A stretch of DNA of 64,000 nt from Blasia pusilla (taxonomy: Eukaryota > Marchantiophyta > Marchantiopsida > Blasiales), in the NCBI GenBank assembly GCA_050084515.1, contig CM114274.1, positions 9,548,001 through 9,612,000 on the forward strand. The letters are read 5' to 3'. Positions within the stretch are counted from its first letter, which is position 1; each line of letters begins with the position of its first letter. Shown one piece after another: positions 51,383 through 63,662 of the stretch. Made by a program: the position numbers and the translations under genes. A model generated the notes under the pieces. It searched no databases, had not been told where the DNA came from, and saw only the letters and a program-made list of their open reading frames with translations.

Positions 51383-54300
51383 AAAATATTGTAAGCCAAA
51401 AAATCCTTCCATAATATTATTAACTCTTCTATGAGGGGAGTAGATATTCATCCAAGTGAATAGATGTGAGTGACTCATTACCAAGGATAATCATTTATAG
51501 AATCTAGTCGGAGGAAGAACTTCTTCGAAGTTATTTGGGAGGGGCTCATCCTTCCCATTGTTAACGTGATTATCGTATGGATCTCTATATTCTTATGAAA
51601 AATTTTGACAAAGGATGTGGGATCTTCTCTTCATTAACTAGAGTTGGAGATTGGAAATCCTCCCTAATCTTGTCCTAGTTGCTACATTGGGATGATTTGC
51701 ACTCAACATCTAAGGCGTCATAACCATTGGCATTCCTCCAAATACTCTTTGGAGGAAATATATAATTTAAGATAGATGTTTTTAAACCATGTGGAAGAGA
51801 TAAAATTTAATTCCTCTACCCTCGCTACTTAGGCAACTAATTTTCTTCACCTTGAGAATCCTAGCTACCTCCTTATCTCTTTGTCAAAGCTTCTTATCAT
51901 GGGCAAAAATGTGGACCAAATATTTTAGTCTCCATTGTAGCAAGCCACCAATATTTGAAGTGATTTAGTTATTTTATATCAAGATTATGTTTGCTTTTAT
52001 ATTTCTATCATCATTTCCCCTAAAGTGTATTACATAACTGCCTGATTATTCTTATGTGTGTAGCAACATCGCGCATGTCAACTTCTAATAGAGAGGTCTT
52101 TGTGCAAGGATACTTAATACTAAGATGGAAGTTTTACTCATATGGAGGTTATAGCTAGGTCCCCTACTTTCTTTTAGCCTTCTCAACAATTCCCACATAT
52201 ACAACTTGCTTGTAAGATCTAAACATACATTCTCAAAGTCAAAGATCACACTTAACACATCAGCAAACTATATGTTCTAATGGAATATATCTCTCTCTCA
52301 AAACATCTACGAGATGTACAATACATGACAACAAGATTACACCATTACCTTGAAGAAAAAAAGTTCAACATCATATGTGCAAAATTTACCACCCTTTTTT
52401 TTAAACCACTCCTTTCCGTTCTATCTAACCCCCCTTTCCTCCAACCAAGCCTTGTTATACGTTTCTCTCCTCTTCTTTTACTAAGCATAGTTCCCCCAAT
52501 AAGCTAGAGCTTCACTATTCCTCTTGACTTAAAATTAAAATATCAAATTAAATATACTTTATGAGAATAATCAAATTAAGTACACTTTGTGAAGACAACC
52601 AGATTTATTTCAATGTTTGCTTTTGAAAACTCGGTCCAAAGCCCATCAACTATCTTATCATCTCCAAAGAAGACATGATGTTAAAAGAGCAACTCTAGAG
52701 GGTATTGTTAACACCTGGGACCTAAACACACAAGCCCATTATTTTTCTGCACGAGCATTATATTCGGATATTTCAGTCATCTATTTTTCATCCGCACGAA
52801 ACAAAAATACAAATATTTCATAATTTTTTCTCACAAATCCCATTGGGCCGGATACAGTTTCTCGTGGAGAAGAAAAAACACTCCACCCACCCAGCAGGAG
52901 TGACCACCGATCACCCACATGAATGACAATGAGCTTGAATGTTCTTCAGGCGGTCCTCAAGAACATACAAGCTGTGCAGAGCCGACTCGATAATTCTTGA
53001 AAACCGCAACGACATTTTCATGATAATACTGCCCACTATTTTCCTTGGAGATGCAGTTTAGAGCGATGTCAGCAGAAGTCTCACTTCCTAGTCACTTCTG
53101 TTTCACATCTACAGCGTAGACATTTCTTGTTGGTACCAAATTTTCCTTCTTGTTGGTATGGTGGATATGGCTCAGCATCGTCTCATCTACCCTTGAAACT
53201 ATGAGTTTGTAGTTCATGAATACTAGCATCCCTGCCCGTGCTACGAGAAGAAAAACACATTACAACTACACGTGTGAGTATCAAAAGAAGAAAAATGCAT
53301 ACGTGTCACTACAGGAGGAAGTGACACTTCCTAAACCCATCCTCTTTTATTCATATATATGAACTTTGAAATTTTCTTTCTCCCTCGAATTAACGAGATT
53401 GTTAAGAAAATCATGGCATCAATGATTAATTGTTCTGAGAGAGCTATCTATCTCAACTGAGCCATATTTCTTAGCATGAACAATTTACGCACCTTTGCCT
53501 TTTGCCTGTTTCACTTTACACATAGAGTTTTCATTCGTGCTCACAATGTTGTATACCATCAATTGTTTCGCTCTGCCGCTTGAGTGTATACACAAGTTGC
53601 TACCCGATGCCTCCACTGCTATATGCTGCTATCCTTGTTTATTAAGGCTCACTTGCTGCAAGGCTTGCTGGCATCTCTAGCTTGGCTCGTCTAGACTGGT
53701 AATTAATTGCCATCTTTTCATGCACTCTCCCTAATCAGGCTTTCAATTACACTAAAAATCAGGACTGTTGCACTCTATATCAAGTGTCTGCAGACGTTAT
53801 TGATTCAGGGATGCAAGCAAGCCTTTATTGTTAAGAAGTCCACAAAAAGCAGACTCCGCACTGGTTATTTCTAGATGTTCTATAGGAAAAACACCTCACA
53901 CATCCACAAATAATGATAAATTTGTGTTTCTTATCATTTCGTTAATACTAGCCACCAGCAACTACCCAACAGGTGGTCAGTCAGCTACATAGCAGCCTAC
54001 ATACGATACCATACATTTTCGTTTTTTATCGTCGTCCCTACTAATTAATCGGGTGGTATTAGTACAGTATTTCCGAGGTATTTATCAAAACTCGCGTACG
54101 CCTGATCGATCAACGCACTACAACTATCTGTGTGCAAGGTTAGCTGTCCTCCCACATCACGCGACCAGCTGTCACTGAGGACTTCACATGCTTTGCTACC
54201 GTGCACCGTTCATATCGGAACAGGACACGTGGTCATCTGACTCATCTGTGAAGAAAACATCCGGGATCGCGTACTAATTTATTCATATCATCGCGGCATA

Positions 54301-54399
54301 TGGCATGTACTAGATAAAACATCACATGATTAGAAAACCCGAGTCAGAAAAAATTATTGATAAAAGAGGTAAACTAATAAGGTGAAGGTGGTCTCAGTA
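51383..54399. other. AT-rich stretch without recognised genes
   Basis: No domain recognised on either strand. A GC-richer piece at 52850-53250 has a minus-strand reading with several cysteines (KKCLRCRC) but no recognisable family. Bases 53340-54400 contain only short open frames. Confidence 0.6.
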
Positions 54400-54410
54400 A
54401 GTGGCCCACA

Positions 54411-54442
54411 AGTTCATATATATATATATAGAGGGGTATATA
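54411..54442 (+). promoter_or_regulatory. possible TATA-type promoter upstream of the NRPS-like remnant
   Basis: A (TA) run followed by gaggggtatataggacacc, a good TATA-box match, about 210-240 bases upstream of ATG codons at 54656 and 54668 and of a shift to higher GC. It could be a relic of the promoter of the adjoining pseudogene; a simple AT repeat is the alternative. Confidence 0.3.
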
Positions 54443-54899
54443 GGACACCGTTGCTAGATATCATCCCAGCTGCAATCGCTATTTCATCTCACTTCCCTTC
54501 AACCCTCTGTTTTTCCTTGTTATTGGTTTACAAACGCATGCGAGTTCCCCCCTTCCTCTGTCCACGGCTGCGCTACTCGCTACGAACTCATCGCTTTTGA
54601 TGTGTGCATGCGCTTTTGATCTCGTAGGCTACGTGTAGACACAACATTGGCGGCTATGGTCGCGGACATGGAATCGGGCTCCGGCGGGCACAGCTACGAG
54701 GAACTCGCCACGGTATTGCGACCATGGAGAAGTAATGGGTTTGAAATCGGGTGCTGCAATTCGCCTCTCCTCGTTTTGAGGCAAGCACGGGTGAAAGTTT
54801 CGCAGCGCTGTGTGCAGAGGGGACGCCGGTGATTGGATCGCGAGAGGAGATGATTCCATGCCGGAAACTTGGCGAGTTTCTTGAGCGGGGCGATCGTAC

Positions 54900-56545
54900 G
54901 TCGTCTTTCCTCATGCCGCCTTGTGTCCTAGCGATGGCGATGTGGGTTTGGCCGATGGTTACCTCAACAAATCGGGCTTGACTCAAAAGCACTTCATCAG
55001 AGTCCACTTCTCTAGGGGGGAAATCGAGCACTCTCTCCGTGAGCATCCTGCAGTAGAGCACGCTGCAGTGAAGGCTGTGGAAGGCAGCGCTGGAAACGAT
55101 GGAAACCGTAGGAATGGTGGCAGGATAAGTGGTTCTTCGCCCGCACGCTGTTGGGCACGTCTCATCTAACGCTTTGCAGTACTTTCTTCTAGACCGACTG
55201 CGCAACTACATGGTTCCTTCGCTGTATCTCTTCATGGAGAGCTTGCTGGGCAAGGTGGATCGGGGAGCACTTCCTACTCTATCCATTTTCAACGACTGCA
55301 GCAGCTACGCAGGAATTCGATGTCCACCCTGTTAATTAGAAGTCGGTGTTGCCTCACCTTCGAAAGACTATTAAATCGTTCCTATGGTATCGTAGAAAGG
55401 AATTCGAACTTCTTTTTGTTGGGCGGTAACTATCTTTGCGTTGCACGCTTGTCAGCGGAGCTCAATATGACCGTTCTGCCTTGATGACAGGTGTACAAGC
55501 ATCCCACCGGGACTTCAGAAGGAAACCACACTAGATTTCACATTCGCGTGTGATGCCGTGCCAGATGTCACAAGAAAAACTCATCGCTCAAAGAAGCTCA
55601 TTTCTTTGGACGAATCATTTCAAGTCGGTTTCCCTGAGGATCCCATCCCAAGCCCACTCACTCGTGGAAGGAGCCTATGGAACAATCGATCACTGGTGCC
55701 ACCCGTTTTCTTGGTGTTTTCCTTACAGAGAAGCTCCTGTAAGGAACGGGTGCTTCAAAGTTCTATACTGTACTTTTCACGGATGCAAGCCACCCGTAAA
55801 AAGTGCGGTTGTGACAAGTCAGGAGCGTCGTCGAGTCCAGAATTAGTTGCGCTCGCAGGCGACGTGCAACAGCCAAACGTGGGCCTTTCCGAAGATTCGT
55901 ACTCCCAACTTCCCACTAACGCGAGCGTCATCTATCAATCACGCTGCAGCTGACACGAACTACATTCCTCCTTATGCTGAAGGTCTACATTGAGGTTCGT
56001 CACTTTCTTAGGCTGAGATGCAGTTTCCAAACGTGGAAGGAAACCCCAATATTCTCCGCCTTGCTTTCAACCCCGGTGCAGCTCCGAAGGTTTTGTACCA
56101 CGTGTCTACATATGGTGAGTTGATAGGATCCGAGAAGGACACCTTATACGTACCGGAAGATTTCGATATGTCTACCTCTCATGACCTCGGGAGAAAAGGG
56201 GTAGGGTACATGAAATCGAAGTGGGTTGCGGAGCGGCTAGTGTCAGGTGGCTAATTCCCGGGGCTTACAGGTGTCCATATACCGCCCCGGTTTTACCGAA
56301 GCTGACAGCGTGACGGGAAAAGCCAATATTGATGATTTCATGTTGATTTCCGTTTTTGTTGGGTTGTATTCAGATGCGTCTATATCCTGATGGTGGCTGA
56401 ACGCGTCGATCAGCAGTTGGCTGAAGGTGCTCTCATCAACACCTTCGTCTAATCGTCTCTATCCTTTCGCTCGTTTTCTCGCCGAGAAAATACACATGAA
56501 GCTGAAACCTCCACTATTCCGAGAGGTCTACCGTCGAGCACCGTA
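54900..56545 (+). pseudogene. NRPS-like adenylation-carrier-thioester reductase remnant
   Basis: Three modules in order, spread over frames. End of an adenylation domain: VGLADGYLNKSGL, RGEIEHSLREHPAVEHAAVKA (54921-55100), LRNYMVPSLYLFMESLLGKVDRGALPTL (A10 motif at 55249-55281). Carrier domain: NFFLLGGNYLCVARLSAELN, where the phosphopantetheine Ser of LGGxS is Tyr (55431-55433). Reductase: ITGATRFLGVFLTEKLL, a Rossmann motif at 55689 with the second Gly to Arg; ALAGDVQQPNVGLSEDSYSQLP; KVLYHVSTYGELIG; GYMKSKWVAERLV with the SDR YxxxK; VSIYRPGF and GKANIDDF; a possible end at YPFARFLAEKIH (56460). Such enzymes activate a carboxylic acid and release an aldehyde or alcohol. The N-terminal two thirds of the adenylation domain are not seen. 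Numerous stops and frameshifts; introns may explain some but not all. Confidence 0.8.
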
Positions 56546-57179
56546 GGTGGGTTCGGGAATCCATCTTCCCGCGTTCGACGGAGTAGTTTTTCGCTGCTAA
56601 ATAGATGAGTTTAAAGAATCAAACCCGTGCTTATAGTAAATTTTGGGATATTGTCATTTCCTCTATTTGGACTAAAACATTTCACTCTCAAATAATGGTC
56701 TTATGTATTCTATGCTATGACCATTCTTAGAGATTCTTCCATGAGGAAAATTAGAAACTTAGTCCACTCTTACATCAAACAAGTCAATCTTACATTCAAT
56801 TTGTTCTACTTCTTCATCATTCTTTCTTTATGATCATTATATTGAAATACAACAAAGACCAACAATATTTCTAACGTTAGAAAAGATATATACACAAAAA
56901 AAAATATGTGAGGCATGTATGTTGTGATCACACAACCATGGGGAGGGAAAATTAGTTATCGAACTCATGTGGATAGGCTAGATGATGAGAAATTAGTTAT
57001 TGAACTCCTACTTATAGTTTAGATGATGAAAAAAAAATTAGAAGTGTATTAAGGGGCCGTAGAAAACACACATGGGATTTGACTCATCATAGATAACAGC
57101 TTATTTATATGAAAAATTGTGCATCTTGTATTAATTTCTAACATTTTCAATATTATCTACTATAAATAGCCTCGATGAT
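56546..57179. other. AT-rich stretch without recognised features
   Basis: GC falls sharply after 56600. I see no gene or repeat. Confidence 0.6.
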
Positions 57180-58090
57180 GAAATCTTCATGATACATAAT
57201 TTCCTTAGTTAAATTTTCTAATCCCTATTTTGAGCAATAGCCAAGTTCTCAAATGTCACGAGAATAATTTCTCGAAGAATCTCTACCCTCTTGGAATATC
57301 TTGAAATTTTGGATCATTATATAAGATTCATCACCTCCACCATGTCACATCAAATATCTATAAACAAGTTTGATGAAAATAACTCTAAGCTAGAATGCTT
57401 GCTAGGTAAAGTGATATCCCATGGCTCACCATGGCAATTCTAGATTCACTCCCTTAAAATGTCCTCGTTGCAAGCCATACGTGTACAATACTCTCTCTAC
57501 CATCTTTACTACCCTCTCTACCAACCCTAGTTTGATCCATAGATACGATACGGTGATCTATCAACACATGATCGAACAAAGTTTGAAACTCTTCTCTTAA
57601 CTCAATATCCTCATCAATCAAGAATGACTTAATATCTCGGCCAGTGCATGGTGATGATTGAGCATATAATTGAAAAACTCATAAGCCATTGCTTCACTTG
57701 TCTCATCCAATAATTTCATCAACTTAGTCCACTTGGAAAAGAGCCCTATCATGGTCAACACATACCTATAATGATACCTCATCAATGGAAAAGGTCTTAC
57801 AAAATCTAGACCGCACTTGTAACCTAACCCCCTATTCGATAAAGGATGCAAATATATATCATGTGAGAACATTGAAACATCCTCGCAATTGACCACATAT
57901 CATACACCTAATCCTAAATTTTTTAATGTAAGTGCACATGTCATGCCCACCATCAATAGAGCACTTAGAAAAAGTTGTAAGTAGATTTACTTCAAAATAT
58001 CCTAACTCCTTGTAGGCATACCGCACAACAAGTGCTTGCAATGAAGGATGAGGCACCATGATTCACATTCTATCATCCTCTCACACTTGT
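57180..58090 (-). pseudogene. highly decayed integrase of the DNMT-PHD family, copy H
   Basis: Minus strand: VPHPSLQALVVRYAYKELGYFEVN...RCMICGQL (zinc-finger region; HAHEELGHFGV has become YAYKELGYFEV), LHPLSNRGLGYKCGLDFVRPFPLMRYHYRYVLTMIGLFSKWTKLM (core, first Asp kept), then near 57240 VTFENLAIAQNRD, matching MAFKNLAIAQQRD of copy D. Compared with copies B and D it is AT-rich with many C-to-T type changes, so it is the oldest or most heavily mutated copy. Confidence 0.75.
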
Positions 58091-58481
58091 AAAATGCGTT
58101 TGAGAGATTTTACATAAAGTTACGAAGTGAATAGTTAGTAATTTTCTTAGAAAACCTCTCAAAAATTAAATTCCAAATTTTTTAATGGACATCTCATCAA
58201 AGAAAAGTTTTACCAAAAAATGAATATAATGGTAAAATATGGCAATTGGGAAAATTCACATGAAATTAAAGGAGAAAAAATTGTCACACTAGAAATAATA
58301 TGATCTATTTCTATCTATTAAAATTCATTATTATGATAAGTAAATCTTACCAAACTATTTCCTACTAGAGTTTTATCGGAACTTCATTCCACTTGGGAAT
58401 GACTCTATTAGTGTCTTCTAAATACTAGAATTTTATCCCTAATTTCCTTTGTATGATTAAGCTTATCTATGCTCTCAATTG

Positions 58482-58792
58482 TGTAGAAAAATTTTAAACA
58501 AACATAACTTATGGGATATGGCTCTTACAAACACACAACACCATGGAGAAAATAATTTTACAATGAGAGAATGAGTGGAGACTCGCCCCTTCTCAATTAT
58601 ATGGGGTTTGTACAATCAACGATAATCCTAATCATAGTCTTGAGTTATACTAACAATGGTTAACTAATCTTAGCTAAGAAAATCGTGCTTATTATTAACT
58701 AGTTAACCAAGATTAAGTTTTCTTACTTTTTGTGAATACCAAATATAGTAATTCGTGTGTCCGATGAGCTTGACTATAACTCAATCTTCAAT
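58482..58792 (-). repeat. solo or orphan copia LTR
   Basis: About 310 bp aligning end to end with 43740-44051: left edge tgtagaaaaa, right edge actcaatcttcaata. A gctct at 58471 may be a decayed primer site. No copia coding sequence is recognisable on either side. Confidence 0.75.
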
Positions 58793-59684
58793 AAATTGTG
58801 TCATAGTAAACCTTTGGATTTGAATCACCAACAAGTAAGTCTTTTAGGTCTCTCAGCCAAGAACTCTTTTATGCTTCTCAAGGCTTCTCCCATTAGATCC
58901 AGTCTTCTCCTCCTATATGTGAATGAGGACATATATGTAAATATACACATACCCCTCTTCCATGCTCCATTCCTTCCTCCAAAGCCTTCACAACCATTTC
59001 ATTTGTGGACAACATGGTGTAATCGTTCAAGCAACTACCACGCCCTTCTTCCTTCAATGGTGGAGATCATGTCAAATATGCTTCTATTTTTTGTGGCGCC
59101 AATATTTCAACTCCTCTTTTCCATATTTAAAAGTTATTTAAAGTGCCAAAGTCATATGATCTCTCTTATGCTTTCATTAAAATCCATCTCCACTCTTAAA
59201 AGGTTGGGAGGAGTTTTTTTTTCTAATTAGAAAAAAGAAATTCACTGTAGTAATAAGAACCTACAAAATCTAAATTAATGTAAATGATAGAGAAGGATAT
59301 TTATATGAGTAATGCTTATTAAAATTATTATAAAGTGAGATGACATGATTATGTCATAAAATGATTTTGAGCGCTCAACATATTATTTTTGGTAATCTTG
59401 GCTCAATTTTGTGCTAGTATTGAATTCGTGACACATTTGAGAGACAATCTCCGAAACCTGAAGAGAAAAGACACCTTCCCAAAAAAGTCTACTCCAAAGA
59501 TCCAAACTAAGCGAGCAAAAAATATCAATATAACCATGCACAAACTCTAAGTTTAGAGAAGTTCCTAGAGCCCTTTTACGTAGAACATCTTTGCTCCACA
59601 AATGCCATAATAATTTAAGAATTTTCTCATTTTAAAATTCTTCAAGGAGCAAGTGTGCCTATCTCTACTAAACTTGGTTGCAGA
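58793..59684. other. stretch without recognised features
   Basis: It contains a 157-codon open frame on the plus strand (58757-59230) that is low in complexity and partly overlaps the LTR. I see no domain in it and do not consider it a gene. Confidence 0.5.
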
Positions 59685-59835
59685 AAAACATACAAGTTCG
59701 TCCCTAGGATGGACATGGGCGGAAAATTATGGATATATCCACGGACATGGATTGTAAGAGATAGGACCCATACTTACAATCAAAGTTACACATGGACAAA
59801 ATCCGTGTATGTGGACAAGTATGTATGTAGTCGTG
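59685..59835 (+). repeat. MITE-like repeat, copy 4 (partial)
   Basis: Shares the tatccacggacatgg, aggacccatacttac and acacatggacaaaatccgtg segments with copies 1 and 3, but lacks the purine-rich middle. Confidence 0.6.
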
Positions 59836-60880
59836 GCCAAGTTAGGGTGCATCGGGGAGATTAGTATAGCAGGTAGTTCCAATTGCAATACAACTAGAGA
59901 AAGTAAGAGTTTGATGGGGTAAGTTCACTTAGTCTAGCTTGGAAGGAAGGAAGGAAGTCGGAGTAAGGGACTATAAATGGATAGCTCGGATCTAAAGTTG
60001 GTCCAGAGCGAGTGAAGTAAGGGAGCATGTTGATAGCCTATTGGAGGGGTGCATAGGGAAAAATCATGTGGGTAGCTACAGTTCAACACCACAGATTGGA
60101 AGTGACCAATCTTTAGCCAAAATCAGAATGTAGGTGAAGATAGATGGGCTCGGACCAAACGTCCAAATTGACAAAGATAAGTAAGTGTAGATGGAGGTAA
60201 TAGAATTAAGAGTAGGGTTTACAATGTGATAGGTATCTATGCACACAAAGGAAAGCGCGAAAGGATTAATATGTCGGGACTACATCAATTTACATGGTAG
60301 ACATACTTACTAGGTTAGATGCCGGATGTGGTTGGGGATGGATATGGTTGAGTCAAAGCTACATGGTCCGTAAGATAACAACACTATGTGATATATCATT
60401 CAAACATGGTTAAATGAAGGCTTCAAGGCTAGTTGGAAAGGGTGGAGTCCAAAGATGTGATTTCTCGGACCGGTAGGAGATTTTTGTGACTAGGGGATTT
60501 TGATCGTAGATCATGACTTGTGATGAGCTTCACTAATCACTAAGAGTCTTTGACCAATTTTTGACTCACTAGTACTTTATCTACCTATGAGAACTTCAAG
60601 ATGGGTGATATGTACTTATAGTCTATGACAAAGTGCTAGAGATGGTGATACATAAATCAACGCCAATAGATAGTCCTTATCCATACACAAGAGCTTTGAC
60701 GTGTCATTGGTCTATTTTGATTTTACATTATATAGCCTTGATGTACATGCATGAGCCTATCTTTACATATCTCCATATGTGCTTTTGTGTAGGGAAGATT
60801 GGTATTTTTTGGTATGTAGATATCACAATAATCAACGATGTGGATTTTCCTAGTGTGTGGATGTCATAGTGATCAACATT
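59836..60880. other. stretch without recognised features
   Basis: No open frame or repeat of note apart from a short (GGAA) run near 59941. Confidence 0.6.
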
Positions 60881-61094
60881 GTTGCCAATGTGGATTGTGT
60901 AGTGAAAAATATGTGCACGACACATCCTCGAGCGGAAGTAGGAAATAATTGGGAGGTCAACTCGAGTGTAGAGAATCAAAAAACAATGTCGCCAATGTGG
61001 ATTGTGTAGTGATAAGTATGCAAATGGCACGTCATCGAACGGAAGTAGGAGATATTTGGGAGTTCAGCATGAGTCTAGAAAATCAAAAAACGTG
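60881..61094 (+). repeat. two tandem 107-bp units
   Basis: gccaatgtggattgtgtag starts at 60884 and again at 60991. The units share ggaagtaggaratatttggga-type and gaaaatcaaaaaac segments. About 80 percent identity by eye. Confidence 0.75.
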
Positions 61095-62814
61095 CAACAC
61101 TTCCATATGGACATATCCAAATGAAATCTCGTCTCAACCCCAACTCTCTCAAGGTTTTGCATACACCGAATATTAACTCATAAGTGTATGTAGTTGGACC
61201 ACCACGACATGATTTAGATATGTAGATGTTTCCTATCACTACCTAAGAAACATGATTAGAAAATAAGATAAATATGAAATGTAAATTAAGCTAGAGCTAG
61301 ATAACATTTTATGGAGGGATTTTTGCCTCACAATTCCATAGTAAGTTCTCTTATAATTTTAATTTTCCTACAAGAAATTTAAACATAGATATTTGTTGTT
61401 TACGAAAGTTTATATTTCAACTTCATTGGAATTTGCAAATAGGAAATTAACTTGAATGTAGAATTTAATGCTCATATTAGTAGATACAAGATTATTTGCA
61501 AAAAGGCCTAGATGGGAGTAAATCTAAAAAATTAATTAGAAACTCAAAATATTTTACATGTAAAGAAAAATAATAATAAAGCTAACTAAAAACTCTTGAA
61601 AGTTGCAAATGTACTTGAGTAAGCAAGAATCCTCATTTAGATTGTCCACTACTGATCCAATTATAAAAGTCGATATGACCATGATTTTACATCAACCAAA
61701 TTTCCTAAAAATTATTTTGAAAACATCCTAAATTTCAAGTTGGATATCTCATCATTGACATATCACCTATTTTTTAATCTATGTGAAAATCAAAAACTTA
61801 AACATTCCATTATTTTTCTTAAAAAATTTCACATCAAATATTTGATCTCGAATATTATGCTCAAACTTTGAATTTGATTTGACCACACAGTGAAGACGTC
61901 TCACAATAATGAGCGAGTGAAAGAAGTCAATATTTAAAATTAGGGCAAGGAAACACCTTGGTATAAAAGTGTGATGATCGTACCTACAACACTATTTTAT
62001 CGCTTTATCTCCTATCATTCCTCATAAAAAATATGCGTCACATATGAGATCTCTTAAAGGCATAATATGTTCCAAACATAATGAGATTTCTTGAAAAGAT
62101 ATATGAAATATAGATTAGAAGAATTTGAGTCCACGACCATCACACCCTTATAAGAAGGTATCTCCTTACCTCAAAAATATTTGTTGTTTCCAACTTTCCA
62201 TGTTGAGGCTTGGAACTGTCCTTCCATGGAGATGCTACCTAACCAAATCAATAAAAAAGATGACAAAAGTTAAAAGAGCTTTTCCACTTGTTACTTCTTC
62301 AATCCTCGTCAAGGAACATAAAATATCCTTAAAGTTTTTGAAGATTTTCTTCTTCCACGATATCATTCATTACAACAACAAATCTTGACATTCTTATTTA
62401 TCACAATCTTCCAAGAGTTTCTTATCTTCTTGCCACTCTCAATAGTCTCATTTCAATTATAAAAGATTTGGCAAAAACAAGATTATTAAGATCAACCAAA
62501 ACATCATTGTAAAAATTTCTATGTATAATAGGATATGATAATGATTTGTATTTAATGGACTTTTCTTCCACTAAATTAATAGTTTTTATATATATGTTTA
62601 TTGAAGAAATAACCCACTCTTTTCCATATATTTCTCATTTCATTTCACCTCATTCTAATTGTATTTTTCGTTAATATAACGGAAAATACAATTAGTTCTT
62701 CTTCTGTATCTGATCTTTCAACTTCATCTTTACTTATCCCTTAATAAGTCTTCTTCTTACACTTATTATATATATCATCCAAAAAATTACAAAAGACTAT
62801 TCTAAATTCTTTCC
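61095..62814. other. AT-rich stretch without recognised features
   Basis: No coding region or repeat that I can support. Confidence 0.6.
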
Positions 62815-63045
62815 AAAAATCAAGCAGAGGTAGCTTCCATCTACAAAATTTCAACTTCAAAACTTTCCACAAATCAAGTAGAGATAACTTACATCTACGA
62901 AGTTTTAACTTCAAAACTTTCAACTTCTTGGAACATATATAATATTTAAAGATTTAATATCTTGAATCTAGTTTTTGTTTTTAAAGACTAGAAAATATAA
63001 CATTCTAGATTTAATATCTTTGATCTAGTTTTTTAACACACTAGC
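62815..63045. repeat. short tandem duplications (54 and about 56 bp)
   Basis: Two 54-bp units (62821 and 62875: caagyagaggtarcttmcatctac type). Next to them is a second duplication of gatttaatatctt...tctagtttt at 62951 and 63007. Confidence 0.7.
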
Positions 63046-63470
63046 ATATCGAGAAAGTGTGCGGAGAAAAATGTGTTGAGAAAAAGGCTGACCTTATGAA
63101 AATGATGAGTTCCGGAGGATAACCCCATAAACCTGGAAGGAGACAAACTGCTATAGCTTTAGGTTGAGGTGGAATATTTGTAGGGGTGTGGGAACCCTCT
63201 TTATCTTCTATCCTCATGGGTTTATTCTAACGAATTCCAAATCATATGTATTACCGTCTTTACCTTTAACTCGACCATATCTAGTTGCGCAGCTCGAGGT
63301 GGGAGGTACATGTGATGATATTCCTTCGTTCGTTTCTCTATAGGACGATTGCAATGGCTAATATCTCTTGACTAATTTATTTAGTTATAATGGGGGACAT
63401 GTTTACGTAGACTCTTCGATCGGAGCCACAGGATCGATCAATAAAGTAACCAGAGAAGGTTAGCTTTATC
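63046..63470. other. stretch without recognised features
   Basis: Nothing identified. GC begins to rise towards the right edge. Confidence 0.5.
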
Positions 63471-63476
63471 AGATAA

Positions 63477-63500
63477 TAATAATAATAATTATTATTATTA
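63477..63500. repeat. AAT/ATT microsatellite palindrome
   Basis: (TAA)4 followed by its exact complement (TTA)4, a perfect 24-bp palindrome. Confidence 0.85.
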
Positions 63501-63633
63501 GTTGGATTCTTCCGTATATATGTCTGGACGACGATGTTGGCGCCGTCATGCAACTGCACCTGCTGCATGCATGCATGCAGAACGCGTGCGGACGCCGCGA
63601 TCTATTGACATCGCATGCACTCGCGCGCAGGAG

Positions 63634-63662
63634 CCGGGCCGGGGCCGGGGCCGGGGCCGGCG
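63634..63662 (+). repeat. GGGGCC hexanucleotide repeat
   Basis: About four GGGGCC units within ccgggccggggcc... This is a G-quadruplex-capable GC-rich run, followed at 63676 by an (ACT) microsatellite and preceded at 63570 by TGCA repeats. Confidence 0.9.

Noticed and set aside
54647-54832. Intact short gene at the TATA-like site
   Set aside because: The open frame starts with TTG (ATG only at 54656), has no recognisable domain and is not continuous with the NRPS-like motifs.
58757-59230. 157-codon plus-strand open frame as a gene
   Set aside because: It begins inside a copia LTR, is rich in Leu/Ser/Phe, and has no motif or start context supporting translation.
60881-61094. CRISPR-like array
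   Set aside because: Two adjacent 107-bp units without short repeats separated by unique spacers, in a plant genome; an ordinary tandem duplication.
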